Shown: positions 32,759 to 46,262, counted from the first letter of the stretch. The stretch: DNA of 64,000 bases from Spirometra erinaceieuropaei (GCA_902702965.1 CACRXP010000183.1:633192-697191); one strand, 5' to 3'. The notes: generated by a model from the sequence alone, not told the origin. Made by a program: numbers and translations.

Positions 32759-33754
32759 GTTCTTTTCTATACTTAAATATTTTTTAACATGCGTTCAAAA
32801 CGTCATTCTCATCACTACTACTAATGCTACCACAACTAGCTTTATGTGCTTGTACTTGGTACAGCTGCGATCATACCTAATATAGCCGGCTTCGATGATG
32901 TTGCGGATTGCACATTTCCACGCATGGCAGTCTGATTTACGAATCTTGACAGCTCGACCCATCCTCACCCACAGCGATGGAGACCGAGTTCCACAGATCC
33001 AAGAACCACCTTCATGTCGTGATGAACTGTGTCGGGGTAGGCTTCCTCTTCGACACCTCAAGGTGGACGACGATGCTAGACTAAGGGCAACAACATTGAG
33101 ATCGTGAGGCGGACGACGAAGGACATGCGCAAACCGGCCCAGCCGTCTTTCTGGGATGGCCTGAGATACACTTGCGTTATTGTCGCAGAGAACGCGGACC
33201 GTTTTCGTACGTTGTGCTTTACTCTGAGTATGGTCTTCAGGCGGCCGTTCAGTTCAGTCTATTTGAGGGAAACGTAGGTCATCTCCCATGTGCACGGCTT
33301 AGTATTCACAATCCCATATGAGGGCTAGCGGGACGAATGCACGGTGCACGCGGTCTTTTATGGTGATGTGGTATCGCGTGGAGTAATGAGTGACATGCCA
33401 AAATTATTGGGTGAAGTAGTTCCAAACTATGACGATGAATCATTTCTGAGGACCTAAGGCAGGTTGTAATGATTGTGGCCTTACGGCGCTGCCAGAATTA
33501 CGGGAGTCTAATTCATGTGTAGTGGGAGACTGGGATGCGTGTGACGCACGTAGGCAGATGCTTTACGCCATTTCGCCCACTGCACCCACGCCCACCTCCA
33601 GTCTTGAGAGCGCCAAGTAAATGCTGCTCATATGCCCCTCACTTTAATGCAACTCACGCTCAAGTCACCAGCGTTTTCTTGCTACAACGACAGTCGGTAT
33701 TCAGCTGTGAACCGTAGGAGAGGTTATTTTACGAAAAGTACAAACAAGTTCGCC

Positions 33755-34345
33755 TTAGGCAAGGCACTCTTGATAACTGTCACTAGACAGCGTTTCACTG
33801 ATTCGTTTGCTGCGTTCCCCAGAAGGGGTAGTCTTGGAAACAAGTCTTTCTTTCCTGCAGTTACCACGGCAGGCTTTGTGGCACACCCTAATATTCCGGG
33901 GGACGAATCTCTCTGGATAGCCGTTTTCGCGGACCGTGTTCTGAATCTGCCGGAGCTCTGCTTCAGCAGTTTCGGAAGAGCAGATACGTCGCACTCTAAC
34001 CGCCAATCCCTAGACTAGCGTTCGTTTTAAGTTTAGAGGAACAAAGTTGAAATTGCATTATTTCTTCCAGGTCTACTTTGACAATACCTTGTGTTGGATA
34101 TATCCAACCTCCTGTCTGTGTAGAAGGACATCCAAGGACGCGGTTTCATCATTCGCCTCAGTCTCTGCGGCAAACTTCAGCGAGGGGTGCGCCTTGTTAA
34201 ACTTCTGAACTAAGCCATCAATGTCGGTGGTATGACTTATCGGGCAGAAGATATCGTCCACGTACTGACTGTAGAAATCAAGGTTTTTGATGGTATCCTT
34301 GAGACTTGTTTGCCAGACCTTACTTATGAAGACATTTGCGAGAAA
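33755..34345 (-). pseudogene. Penelope-like element fragment (second PLE type), RT part inverted
   Basis: Minus strand. 34345-34073 reads 'PLGRFLANVFISKVWQTSL' and 'QYVDDIFCPISHTTDIDGLV' (catalytic YVDD), then 'HPSLKFAAETEANDETASLD'. 34006-33755 reads 'RVRRICSSETAEAELRQIQ' and 'ENGYPERFVPRN', the region between reverse transcriptase and GIY-YIG endonuclease in this PLE group. Differs from the two PLEs at 48.7-55.6 kb. Frame breaks at about 34073-34010. Confidence 0.75.
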
Positions 34346-34349
34346 CCGT

Positions 34350-34580
34350 CCAAGTGGTTAACCCATCCATTTGTTTAGCGAACCCAGCGCTCTGTTGTCA
34401 GAAGACATTGATACAGACAGTCTGTTTTCCTCGGCCGACTTTAGGTGGTGATCACACGCTGTCCCGACCTCCTGTGAACAGTCACGTTAAATCCGCCTGT
34501 CAGACATACAGCTCCAACGTCCTCAACACGCTGACACCCTTATACGAGAGGCGTGGGAAAGGCGAGTGTGACTAACCCTT
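34350..34580 (+). pseudogene. Same PLE type, endonuclease tail in plus orientation
   Basis: Plus frame (34336-34575) reads 'LANPALCCQKTLIQTVCFPR', which matches the 'NPVLCSQKxFVQxLxLPWP' C-terminus of the PLE type whose reverse transcriptase lies antisense immediately to the left. The adjoining inverted arrangement looks like a twin-primed insertion. Confidence 0.6.
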
Positions 34581-36861
34581 CCCTCTGAGACATAAATAAA
34601 CTCCGTATCTAACTCACAAATTCATTCTTCATGTACTTTTAGTGGTCTGACGATGAATTGCCCGAGGACACATGTTCGCCAACTGACTTTTCGATTTTTA
34701 ATGCGTCATGATGATTTGAACGCGCGTCGGATTTGTTTTACTGAAGATACTGATCGCCTTATCCCAGCTAATTTGGCCTTGCCCCCATTACAATGGAAAG
34801 TTTGAGTTTTCGTAGAGCTGTAATAACGATATTAGTCGTAATGATTAACTCTTTCTGAAGCATTGGTCTACCGCAGGCCGATTATTCGACTAGCATGCCA
34901 CTCGAGAACACGGTGTCCACAGTCACTAGTGACCTTGGCAGCTTTAATCTCATAATTGTTGTATGAGTGATGGCTTAAGTTTTAGGGATTGTTGTCGTAC
35001 ATAACTGTGATCGGATATTCCCTGCGGATGCCCCGCTATGTGGTGCAGTTGTAATTATAACGAGGAGTTGATTTGGTTTATTCTTTGGGCGATGAGCAGA
35101 AAGCTTTGGTGCTAGATTGCTGGAAGGCGTTCGAAATTACTGTTGGGCAGGAAGTAATCGTTGCGGGTGGGCATAAGCTGGCTGGAAGTCGGGCGCGTTG
35201 GGCAGACCGAGGAGTGTGGTAGGGGTAGACAGGGACTCGCGGTAAGAAGTAGCCTTAAACATCGTATGTGAACTCCGAGATCGCAGCTGCTACATCGGAC
35301 GCCCCATCCATCCTGCCCGGTGTTGTAACCACAAAAGGACCAGCCGTAGGCAGGTAAGGGAGACCTGTAAATTTTTGACCGGAGTTCCTGTCAGTGTTAC
35401 TCCAGTCATTTCATGATAGATTTGCATGGGTCCAACTAGGAAACTGCATGCATGCATGTTCGCTCACAATATGGAAGGGTACTGTATACACCGCTGGCGG
35501 TTGTCCTCCGTGTCCTGGCGACGCCTGCGTTTCAGTGGACAACGGAAAGTACGGGAGGAGTCCCTTCAAGTCTAGTAGCGTTTTGTGTCGTGGGGGATTG
35601 ATCGGTCATGCTGGCACTGGTGGATCCAAAGGTCTCCAGCAACACAGTACAACGGCAGTACAACGGCCTGTCAGACGGGCTGTCTCTACTGTTACGAACT
35701 GGTTAAATCCAGTAACACGAATCGGGGACACAAGCCAGTACGGAGGCACGTATACCTCTTCGATTTTGATGCTTCGTGAGCTGGTGCCTCTCAGGTGGCA
35801 GACATGGTCTACAGCTACGTGACAACTTTCATGGGTTCGGCGTTATCAGCTATTCATGCCGGTTCACACACGTGTATTCTCTCCGTGTTGAGAGTCGATC
35901 CGAAGTCGGCCTGTCGGATGACACAGGACTCTAAGATCCGATCTCATGTCATCCTTTTCATCTGTTGTGATTTTCAATACATAATCAGCTGCGAATATGA
36001 AATCTTGTATGACGGCTCTGGATACTTTATAAGCCGGATTTTGGAAAAATTCGTAGCTTTTCAACAATGGGTGTCAACTCAGGTTTACCGATCGGGGTAA
36101 GCTTCCATCAGCATGATTGGGAACTCGAAACTTGAGGCGGAACAGTTACGCAATCCTGCCTCACCTTATCTTCGACTGCCAACTTCCGAAATTGAACCAC
36201 CGCCCGTGGCGCGTTTCGTTATGCTCCTGTGTGGTTTCTTGACCGTCACATTGGACCTCTCCGTACATCCAGACTTCATCATTATTTTCCAGAATTGATT
36301 TCTGTTCGGGGTCAACATATTTGGAGGGCCAACATATTTTTACACTTCTGTCTGAATCGTTTCGGTGCAGGGAACCCTTCAAGTGGATATCTACTGCACA
36401 GTTGTCATCGCCTCGTACAGAAAGGGCAGTCTGTCATAATCGTCATTGGTTTCTAATGGATGGAGTTTATTGATGGATTCGTTTCAGATGGGCGTACTTA
36501 GAATGCTTAGCTCGACTCGCCAGTGTATGTGGCTTTTTTGACAAGGTTCTGTCCCACCTGGGCTGGGACTCAACTTGACACGTAAGAAGTTCTTCTTTTC
36601 ACTAGGGTGGCTGTATTTCCGGACTGCATCAGCCGCGCAATTCAGCCATCTTTTCTACATCTCTCATACCCCAGCTTACACGTGCAGCCGTCCATGTTTT
36701 CACTTTGTTGCTCTCGTAGGGCCTCCGTAGCTGGTTTTCCTCTGAGCGGAGGCGCCGGATTTCTTCTTTAATGTCACCTGTCCAGTCTCGGTGTTGTCGA
36801 CTTAGGGCTCACACAACTCCCGTGGCTATGGTCTAGATGCCACCTCTCGGTATTTTCCTCC

Positions 36862-37022
<161 letters not shown>

Positions 37023-38425
37023 ATAAACTTGAACTTGCTTCTCGTTGTTGATTGGATCCGGTCTGCCCTGTGCAGGTGCGTGCATACAGCACGTGTCAGA
37101 CGGAAACATTACGCAGCCTCAATCACTACGCCCTCCATTCCTTTGTTTCCAACCCACCTGACTTGGACTTGCCACTGTTATGAAGGAGAAGAGGATGAGG
37201 ACTATTCGACTAAGGTCTAGCACTTTCACTCAGATTAAATCGGGCATCCTTGAAGACCATTGTGTAATAATTTACCCTACTGACGACACAGTATGGCAAA
37301 TAATTGCACAGTTGTATACTACTGACTGCCTGTTGGCGGTTTGTGAATATTACGCAGTTATCCCGCAGTAGCTGGTGGATGTCAGCTCAAATATTCATAT
37401 CAACTCCGGGACCGTGCCTGAAAAAGTCTGTTCTAAAGAATTTACTCAAAGTTCGCGCACTAATATTCTCATAAATTAAACAAAGCAAATCCTTTAAGAC
37501 CGTCAAAATACACTAAAAGTCGGGGCTTAAAGGATTGGCAAGTAACGGAATAAATCGGCCCTACTGCGGACCGAGGGTGAGTCTACAATGGCCGCTTCCT
37601 ATATTAACCTACATGGCAGCTCTACTTATTGGGAGATTCCCGGCCCCGCCTGTAGTCTGGTTCGAGTGCGTGCGGAGACCGGTATGTGTGCTGCACGTGT
37701 AACAGAGATTTAGTTTCATAAGCAACAGAATCCACACTCACCTGCAGTCTTCTTGACGTCATGTTGCCATTGGAAAAGAGAATGGGGCCAATGCAACGCA
37801 AGCCTTCCTTACTGTTGTTGCATTCCATGTGCAAGTCGGCACTACCCCCTTCAGGACAGTCATTTGCGACGGAAGAATTGCTATTTCGCTGCTTAACTCC
37901 ATCCTTTGAAGAAGGAAGTTAACAAGAAGAGGAAGTTATGGAAAAGATCGCTCATTGACCGGACGCCAGAATCCCTGAACACTTATAAGTTACAGGGAAA
38001 CCGGGTCAACATTCTCTTTGCCAGAGATCGGCAAGTCCTCGAAAAGGATCTTTTGAAGTGTGCCACAGTTAATCCCAAAGTCCTTTACAGTCACATAAGG
38101 CAGAGTACACGGAACGAAATTCCCATCCCATTGCCGCGAACGGCCGAGGGCACGGAAACCTCAGAGGACAAGAATAAGGCTGTACATCTCTCTCAGTTCT
38201 TCCGGTTCGTCGTGACAAGTGAACCCAATTTTTTCACACCCACTTGTGAAGAGGAAGAAATTCCTACTATTGAAACAGTCTTCTTCACCCAGGCAGTCGT
38301 TCAGAAAGAGTTACTTAACCTGAAGGAGTCAACCTCCCCGGGCCCTGATGCAGTCTCGGCCGAGTTGCTTAAGGAGTTAGCTTCCGAAATGTTCACACCG
38401 TTAGCCTTGATCTCCCAAACATCAT

Positions 38426-39034
38426 TTGCTACTGGGTACCTACCCTCCGATCGGAAGTCCGCTACCATCATTCCGCTTTTTATGGGCGGAAATCGTGCGT
38501 CTGCGAATAAATACAGGCCAGGGAGTCTTACCTCCATTTCTTACAAAATCATGGAGAAAATCATCAAGAAGGCGTCGATGCAGTTTCTCGAGTAGCATTA
38601 ACTCCCCTCCCGATGCCCAACACGGCTTTCGAAGTGGTAGGTCCTGTCTCACGAATCTGCTCTTTTCACACGAATGTTGGACCAAAGCATGCGACGAAGG
38701 CAATGAGGTGCACGCCATCTACGTCGACTTCAAAAAGACCTTCGACAGCGTTCCTCATCAACGTCTCTTGCACAAACTGCGCAACACAGGAATTCGTGGA
38801 CGCCTTCTTGTATGGATCCAGGGCTTTTTGACAGGACGGTCCCAAAGAGTGCAGGTCGGGCGTCAACAGTCCTCAGATGTAAGCGTGGTAAGTAACGTCC
38901 CACAGGGCCCAGTCTCAGGCCCCGCGTTATTCCTCGTTTTCATAAATGACTGCGTCAAGGACCTAGACTGTGATGCCATCCTGTTTGCTGACGACATAAA
39001 ATTGGGGAAAGTTGTTCACTATGCGCCAGACTGA
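38426..39034 (+). pseudogene. LINE reverse transcriptase core, FADD intact
   Basis: True LINE frame from about 38590 onward. It carries motif A 'YVDFKKTFDSVP', 'WIQGFLTGRSQRVQVG', a degenerate motif B 'SNVPQGPVSGPALFLVFIND' and 'LFADDIKLGK'. The part before 38590 is out of frame with the family. Confidence 0.8.
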
Positions 39035-39088
39035 GACCACCTTCAAACAAACTTGAGCCGACTCGAGGACTGGTCGAAGCGCTAGCTT

Positions 39089-39855
39089 ATGCCCTTCAAT
39101 GTAAGTAAGTGCAACTATCTTAAACTCGCTAGCTGCGGAGCCTCCAGCCCCAGGACTTACTTTCTTCACGGTACACCACTGCAACAAGTTGGCAGTCATA
39201 AGGACTTGCGTGCGTGGCTTACATCTTCACTCAAAACAACACTCTACTGCGTGAAGGCGGCTAATTCGGCAATGGCTGCATTGCACTTCATTAGGCGAGC
39301 CTTTATGGGATTTGATACTGACAGCTTTTCCAAAATATTTGGCACCCTCGTGCGACCTGATCCAGAATACGCCATACAGGCATGAAGATCTTGGACTGTC
39401 AAGGACTATACAGTCTTAGAGAACGTCCAGAGACGGGCGACAAAAATGACAAAAGGTTTAAAGCACTGCCTTACGAAATCAGATTGTTAACTCTCAACCT
39501 GTTTCGCCCTTCGTACAGGCAACTACGTGGTGACCTTATGCTAACATTTCGCATTATCAACGGCCTAGATTGTTGTTTAGATCGCAGTGATTGCTTCACA
39601 GAAGCTGACACGCCCACTTTGCGCGGTCATCCCCTAAAACTACGCGCAGGTAAAGCAAGGATCAATGGACGGACGTCCTTTTTCAGTAACAGGGTGGTTG
39701 CAGCGTGGAATGCCCTGCCTATTGGTGCTGTACTCTCCTCCTCTGTGCACTCATTTAAGTGTAGACTCGACGCGTATCAAGCTTCCCAAGTGCAAGCCAC
39801 ACACAGTCACATAATCCGTCACCAACCTACATATGCCTATACGACTTACAATTAG
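39089..39855 (+). pseudogene. LINE C-terminal domain, two frames
   Basis: 39089-39385 ('AWLTSSLKTTLYCVKAANSA', 'FGTLVRPDPEYAIQA') and 39382-39855 ('SYRQLRGDLMLTFRIINGLD', 'FFSNRVVAAWNALPIGAVL') together form the usual ending of family A proteins, with a frame change near 39385-39460. Confidence 0.8.
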
Positions 39856-40080
39856 CGGGTAACCGTTAATGATCACTATTTTTCGACTACCTGGTAACTC
39901 TCTGCCTTTTACATGCAAATATGCGCAGAATCTCATCCAACTTTCAACTTATCAGTGTCCTTTTCAAACGATTTGTAACCAATAGGGAGTTCAAAGGCGC
40001 TCGCCTTTATTCTCTTTAGTACAACTGAACTGAGCTGACTTTTACTCCCTTTTCTTTTCCTCCACTTTCCTTTTTCGTAG

Positions 40081-40492
40081 GTCAGTGGCGAAAAAAATTC
40101 GCTCCACCTTAAGGAGTACCGCGACGCCCAAAGTATCGAGAACCCGATGCACCCTTCAAGACATGATCTTTCCTGATGACGATGATGATGCCGTCAATTC
40201 CAACGCCGCCAGTGCTGCTGAGCAATCCGACTCCGACTATCAGCCAACTGCCTTGGACATGGAAATTCTGCAACTAGATAGACTGTACGACCGCTTACCC
40301 GAATCCAGTGCCGGCGTCCTTTCAGCTGACAGTGAGGAGGATGATAATCAGCAGGAAGAGGAGACTAGTCTGGAAATCATGCCGTCGGCTGATTCTGCCT
40401 GGCGGAGTGAAGAGGATGACGATGATGATAATGATGGTGACGGTGGTGGAGGCCGTGGCCGTCGTCACCGTTATTTCACACGCTCATGTCAA
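40081..40492 (+). CDS. GON4L: GON4L ortholog, exon 3 (acidic region)
   Basis: Acceptor TTTTTCGTAG|G at 40080/40081. The first base completes the split Arg codon of exon 2. It ends CAA|GTAAAC at 40492/40493, phase 0. It encodes 'KKIRSTLRSTATPKVSRTRC' and then a long acidic stretch: 'DMIFPDDDDDAVNS', 'SDSDYQPTALDMEILQLDRL', 'SADSEEDDNQQEEET', 'EEDDDDDNDGDGGGGRGRR'. Vertebrate GON4L has the same order, with 'SSDEEYQPDDE' as counterpart of 'SDSDYQP'. The region is probably disordered. Final residues 'RYFTRSCQ' may correspond to 'FRTRSK'. Confidence 0.85.
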
Positions 40493-41789
40493 GTAAACCA
40501 TTATGTTCTTTTGCCGCCCGAAATATAGGAGGTGTTTACAGACTGTGTGAAACAGTAGTCTTTCATTATAGAGTAGAATCACGCAGTTTTTCGGAAAATT
40601 GACCAGTTGAAAACTCAGTTGGGGGATTTGTTATTCGCGGTTAGCTTTGTTAATCCGATCGTTTTATTAGCTCAAAAAGTAGATAGGATGGATGACAGTT
40701 GTTTGCTTTTCTCCCGCCGTCGGTGTCAGCAACTTTTAGCCCACATATCGTTAAGGACCTCAAAAAGCGTCGAAGCCAGCCGGTCATGCAAGAAATTTAA
40801 CCTGACTGAGTGACGAGAATACATTTGCTTAAAATCGCAACGATAGTTCTAATGTCTTTGTGTCAGCATCCTCTTCAGTAGCGTCATAAGCAGACGATTT
40901 CGATATGAACCTGAAGCAGCAATGCTAGTACATTCCATTAAGTTCTATCAAACAAGTCTCTAGACAATGAAGTGTTTTTGCACTGCTCGAAATTTTTGTT
41001 TTCTCCAATGCTATTAACTTTTCATCCGACTGAAACAATGAACTTCCCTTTCAGTGCTGCAAACCACCTGTTTATGAAACTTACGATAATCGGCATGGCT
41101 TCGGCAAAAAATATACTGCCCTGTCTACTTTTGATACAACTGATTGCGGACTGTTTAACACTTGTACTTTACAGTCTTTAGTTTACCCCGTGAGAATGGG
41201 GAGTTGTACAGTTTAAGTAACCGTTTTTTTGGTAACCAAAATAGACAGGTGCGATTGAATAGGTTTGCGGTCGACAGTCAGTATGCAAAGTTTACCATCT
41301 GGCTTGAAATAATGCTTGAAGTTCCATATTCCGTCGAGGACTGCGTCACTACGCGTACATTGTACCCCGTCACCGATGTGGTCTTCCTTCCATTCACACA
41401 TGTATGCGGTGTGTGCGTGACGGTCCGGGATGAATGGTTCCGCCCTTTCACTGTTAGTTGATGTTCATATGTACAAGAAAAAGCGAATTTCCCGGTTTAA
41501 CCACAATAGACTGCGTTACGACGGACACATGGGGTTTTGTAGACTACTTCTTTTCTATCGAGATGAAGTAAGGCCTCAGTGGGTATTTTCGGTGTCGACT
41601 TCTGTTTAAACCCTCTCTAAACTCACTACACCAGGCCGCGGATCTCATATGAGTGAGAGGTACAAAGGTTCACGTTCGTGGTGTATCAACCGTTAGGTTT
41701 TATTGAATGGTTTCGTTTTCGTGAGTAATGTAAAGTACCGTGTTGGTCGTTGAAATGCACACGCATTTTCTGGGTGTTTGTGGGGAATG

Positions 41790-42075
41790 TTCTGTTGAAC
41801 TCGTTCGTCGGGGCTTGGGCCACGTCACCCTCATCGTTAATATCATCACTAGCCCGCTTGACCGGTCAGGCCACTGACACACGGAAAGCTGGAGGAGGGG
41901 GTGAGGCCGATACCTTGGTGTCCCATCTTACTGCAGTTCAGTGCATTCCATGCTTCTATTTTGACCCAACTGAAAAATTTTGGGCGACCCCGGCGGGATT
42001 CGAACTCACGACAGCAAGGGGAAGGCTTGAATACAGCCAACGCTCAAGCCACCCGAGCTACGAGGCCCCATCGAG
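41790..42075 (-). repeat. tRNA-derived SINE, second family
   Basis: Minus strand head with A-box-like TAGCTCGGGTGG (plus 42049-42060) and B-box GTTCGAATCCC (plus 41995-42005), followed by about 200 bases of unrelated body ('GTCAGTGGCCTGACCGG'). The body has no hammerhead core and lacks the ATTCTGCCTATA end, so it is a different family from the one at 24 and 52 kb. Confidence 0.65.
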
Positions 42076-42299
42076 AGCCGTGAGCTTAACCACATTTGGG
42101 TCAAGCTACCCGCACAGTCTACTGCAACATATGGAATCCCACCGAGGTCACCGTGTTTCACAGTTAGATGAAAATAAATTATTCAAAATCTGCCAAAGAA
42201 CCTATTCATTCCTTACTCTAACAACTGTGTCGCGTTTGAGACAATCACAATGCGCAACAGTCGTGGCTTGGATAGCTGCTCCTCATGGACGTCCTTGTC

Positions 42300-42480
42300 T
42301 GCCAAAATGTTACCTGAAAATGGCAACATATAGAAAGGCTACCAACACATGACAAATCCCAGCCTACCACATAAAGCATCCACTTTGCTATAGACGCATC
42401 TGTGTGCGAACTCTCCGCGAAAGGACGGAAACATTGCGGCCTGCCGGACGACCAAAGGTCAGAACTCACTGCCTCCAGTG
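42300..42480 (+). pseudogene. PLE fragment
   Basis: Plus frame 'KMATYRKATNT', a stop, then 'IPAYHIKHPLCYRRICVRTL', matching 'TTVYRKATNT' and 'SNHPLCHRRSCVRTL' of the PLE at 53.3-55.6 kb. It covers only the segment after the reverse transcriptase. Confidence 0.7.
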
Positions 42481-43139
42481 CCCTGTTACGGCCAACAGGT
42501 ATTCCACAATTGAATGGATCGCAGCAGACGGTCTAGACCAAACCAAGGTTTGGTGGGCGCTTCTATACGTTGACGCTGCTCCTGAGACGCTTGCTTTTAT
42601 TCGAAGATCGTTTGGAATCGACGTCGTCCTCATTGCCGGTGTCAGCTGTTCGGATCTGGTCACGGTACCTGAGATAACCTGCCAAAAGATAAAGCGAAAG
42701 ACTACAAGCTAACTGAATTGGAGAAACCTGAAAATGACTACAGACATGCGGTGGCAATCACATGGTGGCAATGAGTAGGGTGGACCCATTGTCTATGGTG
42801 GCGGAGCATTGTGCAAACTCTGGACACACTTTTATCCTAAATAATACTGAATCGTTGGTCGAGGGAATGACCGAATAGCCAGGGAAACAGCCGACGCCGA
42901 GTACGCGGGTAAAACCTCTGCCAACCCTTGCATGACTTCTTATGCAACTTACTGATCTCCGGCTGGCCTCAATGGTAGACGTCCATCAATACAGCTGAGG
43001 ACACTAGACTAAATGGTGCAGGAGCGAGTACGTAATCCCCTTTCTCCCATTTGTTACCATGAGGGCTCCCGAGACTGACCTTTTATCCGTGACGCGTGCC
43101 ATCAGTCGCACAGGTGTCGTACTGTATGCGTGCCTTGCC

Positions 43140-43590
43140 CCGGACGTTCGAATTGCAGCACGGTCCTCCAGAGTTGATCGACAATGAAGCTTTTGAAGGC
43201 ATTTGTCAGATCCACAAAGACGGCATAAGCGCTGGTGCGCATTTCCTAGCGCCCTTGTAGTTGGCGGAGGAGAAAACCGTTGCTGCTACAGCCGCTGACT
43301 CCGCGGCGATCCAGCACTCCCACCCAGACAGCATGATCTGTGTCGGCGCAGAAAGTGAGGCCACCTGGGTCAATCAGCTTGTTCGACTTCGGCACAGTGG
43401 CTAGGAGCGTGTGCAGGTCTTCGTAGAACTTTTCTTCGCCTCCACGGAGTTAGTCATTGAGGGACACAGGCGCTGACGATGGTGACGAATTTGTTACCGC
43501 GCAGTGGCAGCCCCATGGTCATGAGGGGATGCACGGGAGTGGGGACGACGTCTGCTGTTTTGTGTGGTGTTTCGGCCGTAGGTTTCGCCC
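43140..43590 (-). pseudogene. RTE-like LINE fragment with internal deletion
   Basis: Minus reading: 'GLPLRGNKFVTIVSA', 'KFYEDLHTLLATVPKSNKLI', 'DHAVWVGVLG' (endonuclease), then directly 'YAVFVDLTNAFKSFIVDQLW' (reverse transcriptase motif A, 'FVDLTKAFD'). About 500 residues between the two are missing. Confidence 0.7.
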
Positions 43591-46262
43591 CCACAAGCCA
43601 CGGTCAGCTGCCAACTTTCTGTTTTAAAAACAATGTTTGCCCCATTCCTGTGTTTACTTGTATCTAAGATCTCATCGCTGAAATAATGTTTTCCCTGGCT
43701 AGATGTCAGCACGCACTTTGCTGCTGAGCAAATAAGGAACGTCGTGTCAAATTTCCTTTTTAAAATGCTTTCATCATTTCACCTCGAAGATGAAGATTAA
43801 ATTCCTTTATCGTTTTCCTAATTATTGCTCTTGGATGCCACTGGCGAATGCTCTCTGAGTAGTCCCAACGGGTACATTGTAATAGTGTAGTTGACGCAAC
43901 TCACGAAAAACCTCATTAGTTGGAAACCAATCGAAGCACAGCAACCAAGACTCCGAATCAATAATAAACGACCCTCAGCCAAATAAAAACACAAAATATA
44001 TATTGAAAATAATATTACGTTGGTTAGAAAAAACGGTAAGGATAGAGTATGTGGTTCTACCTATTCGTTATCCCTAAAACGTGCGTACTTGTTTTATTTA
44101 GGTGGGCATGTTTCCTTACGGTTTGCCCGGTAAAAGATTGCGACAGACGTTATGCGCTAGTGGTAACTTAACTTTGACAGTAATATGAACGCTACACCTA
44201 ACTCACACCCTATGCCTCGCACTCGGACTAGTCAAGATAATCTTAATGCAAATCTAAAGCTAACACTAACTTTAAATCTACCCCTTAAACAAATGAGGTC
44301 ATTGTTTAGCTTAAGGGTCAAGGCTAGGGTTAGGTTAAGCTTGAGGTTAAAGCAAGGGTCATGACCAGGCCATGAAACCCCTATTACCACCATTGCCATA
44401 TTACAGAGGTCATCGTTTCTTGTTTTATGAGGGGGGCCGCATACAGCATCGTTTAAAAATAACAAATTTCTTAAGAGATGCGGAACTATCGCAAGTTGGA
44501 ATATTCGTGTAGAATGAGCAAACGCAATTTGTAGATGTGCGTATAATCCGCCCATGCAAACAACTGAGCAAGTAAAAAGGCATAAGCAAAAAGCGCTGGA
44601 CAGAAAGTCTTTGGGTCATTTTCGGTGTAATTATCCCTCTGCAGCGGTTAGCCAACGGTTTAATTTTTGACTGTTCTACAAAATGATGACGGGGGAATTC
44701 GATTGAATTTTTCTAATTTGAATTGAAAATTGGTTTTCGTCTGAGTTTGCGGATACGAATGTCACTGGAACAAAAATTATCATACGGCCACTTATGAGGA
44801 GGCCGGCCAGTGACTAAGAAATTGAAATAGTGTCCGCAGATGCAATCACAAGCATACCATTTTTTGTTTCAAGGGGATTTTTCTTTCATAAAACCGCCGT
44901 GCGCTTTCTGGCGACAGTAGAGTTCGCTGAGTTCCTCGATATCTGTGGGATGTTTGTGATTGATTTTCGGTCTCCAGCGTTCTCAGTCCATTGCCTAAAT
45001 GATAGGTTCCATAGTTCGTGTTTATCAAAACCTTCAAACTGAAGCTTTTGCGTAGATAGCAATTTCTCAGATCGTCGTTTTATGTCGATCACGGGTTGGG
45101 TCATATTTGTAGACTCACTCGAACCCGAAACCTAATTGTCACAAACAGCGTTCTCCTCGTTTTCTCGCTTTCAGGTTTAGTTCTATCATAATGAATGCAC
45201 TAAAGAGTGGCTATATAAATACTACCACAATTTTCAAACTCCCAACGATGCGTGAATTCTGCTTCAAAGTTACGTATAAGGAGAAATTAGACCAGACAAA
45301 AAGCATCTTGCCATATTCCGAAAAACTAAGATAATCGCGTCATGATGGCTACTTGTGGAATGTTTGTGTAAACCTGAGACACAAAAGGTCGCCTGTAGGC
45401 CTTGTTACTGCCTTTTTGGACACAAAATTACGCAGATTTGCGAATGAAAACTTTAAAAGGGAAACCTGTCGTTATTCTTGATATAACATGCGTTCGTATC
45501 CGGGCCCAGCTGATTTAAGCAGATCGGAGAATCATATTTCAACCTAACGACAGTATACCTCCCAACTTAGATTAGTGTTTTCTAATATAAAAGCACCCAG
45601 CAAGACATAGGCTCAGTCTAGGACAGTCTACAATTATTAGTGTAGAAAATTTCCTGGCCCTGAGGTAGCATTGGTTTCCGCCAAAAATGGTAGACCCTTT
45701 CATTAAGTAAGTGGCCCAGAAACATTGTACATGAAGAAAGACTTTTCCCTTTAGTTTTAAGCTAGTAAGTAAAATCCACGACGTCCAGGAAAACTAGATA
45801 ATGTGACACACGTAGATCGGCCAGTGGGTTTCGTGTGTGCATTTCGCAGCGGGTGTGTCCTGTGTTTTCTTTCTCCTTTGCGTTATATTGATCTTGAAAA
45901 AGATGTTCACAGATCTGGTCACAGTGTGCAACATCTCGTCCTTTTAAGCCTTAACCTAGAGCACTCAACTAGTCGCATGGTGACAACTTAAAATGGGGAA
46001 TTGTGGAATGGAACTGTTGTCCAACCTTCCGGCCTCGATTAGCTCTTGACCCGCCTTTGGTCCTAGCTTTGTCGTTATATCGTCGCTATTGGGGCTTGCT
46101 TTTAGAGCATGAGCATAATGAGTATATCGCCTTTTTCCTTTATTCTAATTTTATGCTTCCCCAGAAGCCAGAAGCCTGATATAAAACAAACGAGAATTTC
46201 GTCCTTCAATAAATCTTCATCTGCCATCCCCGAAACCATCTTTTTGCTCATTTCTTCGCTAG

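Larger units (their letters stand above)
37890..40000 (+). mobile_element. CR1-like LINE in GON4L intron 2 (family A relative)
   Basis: 5'-truncated copy. A linker and reverse transcriptase entry (37906-38595: 'STSPGPDAVSAELLKELASE', 'NKYRPGSLTSISYKIMEKII') run into a second frame with 'AQHGFRSGRSCLTNLL', 'IYVDFKKTFDSVPH' and an intact 'FADDIK' (38984-38995). The C-terminal part lies at 39089-39855. The 3' end has 'ACAACTGAACTGAGCTGAC' repeats at about 40020, directly before the exon 3 pyrimidine tract. Sense orientation relative to the host gene. Three frame changes and stops (38593, 39034, 39084) inactivate it. Confidence 0.85.
40493..46262 (+). other. GON4L intron 3 (5.8 kb)
   Basis: Starts GTAAAC and ends CGCTAG. 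Holds a second SINE family (41790-42075), a PLE scrap (42300-42480) and an RTE-like scrap (43140-43590). 40500-41780 and 43600-46262 carry only motif-free frames. Confidence 0.75.

Noticed and set aside
44230..44400. Telomere-like or satellite array suggested by repeated CTAAC/TTAGG words
   Set aside because: The words are irregular with no fixed period; it is low-complexity sequence in intron 3.
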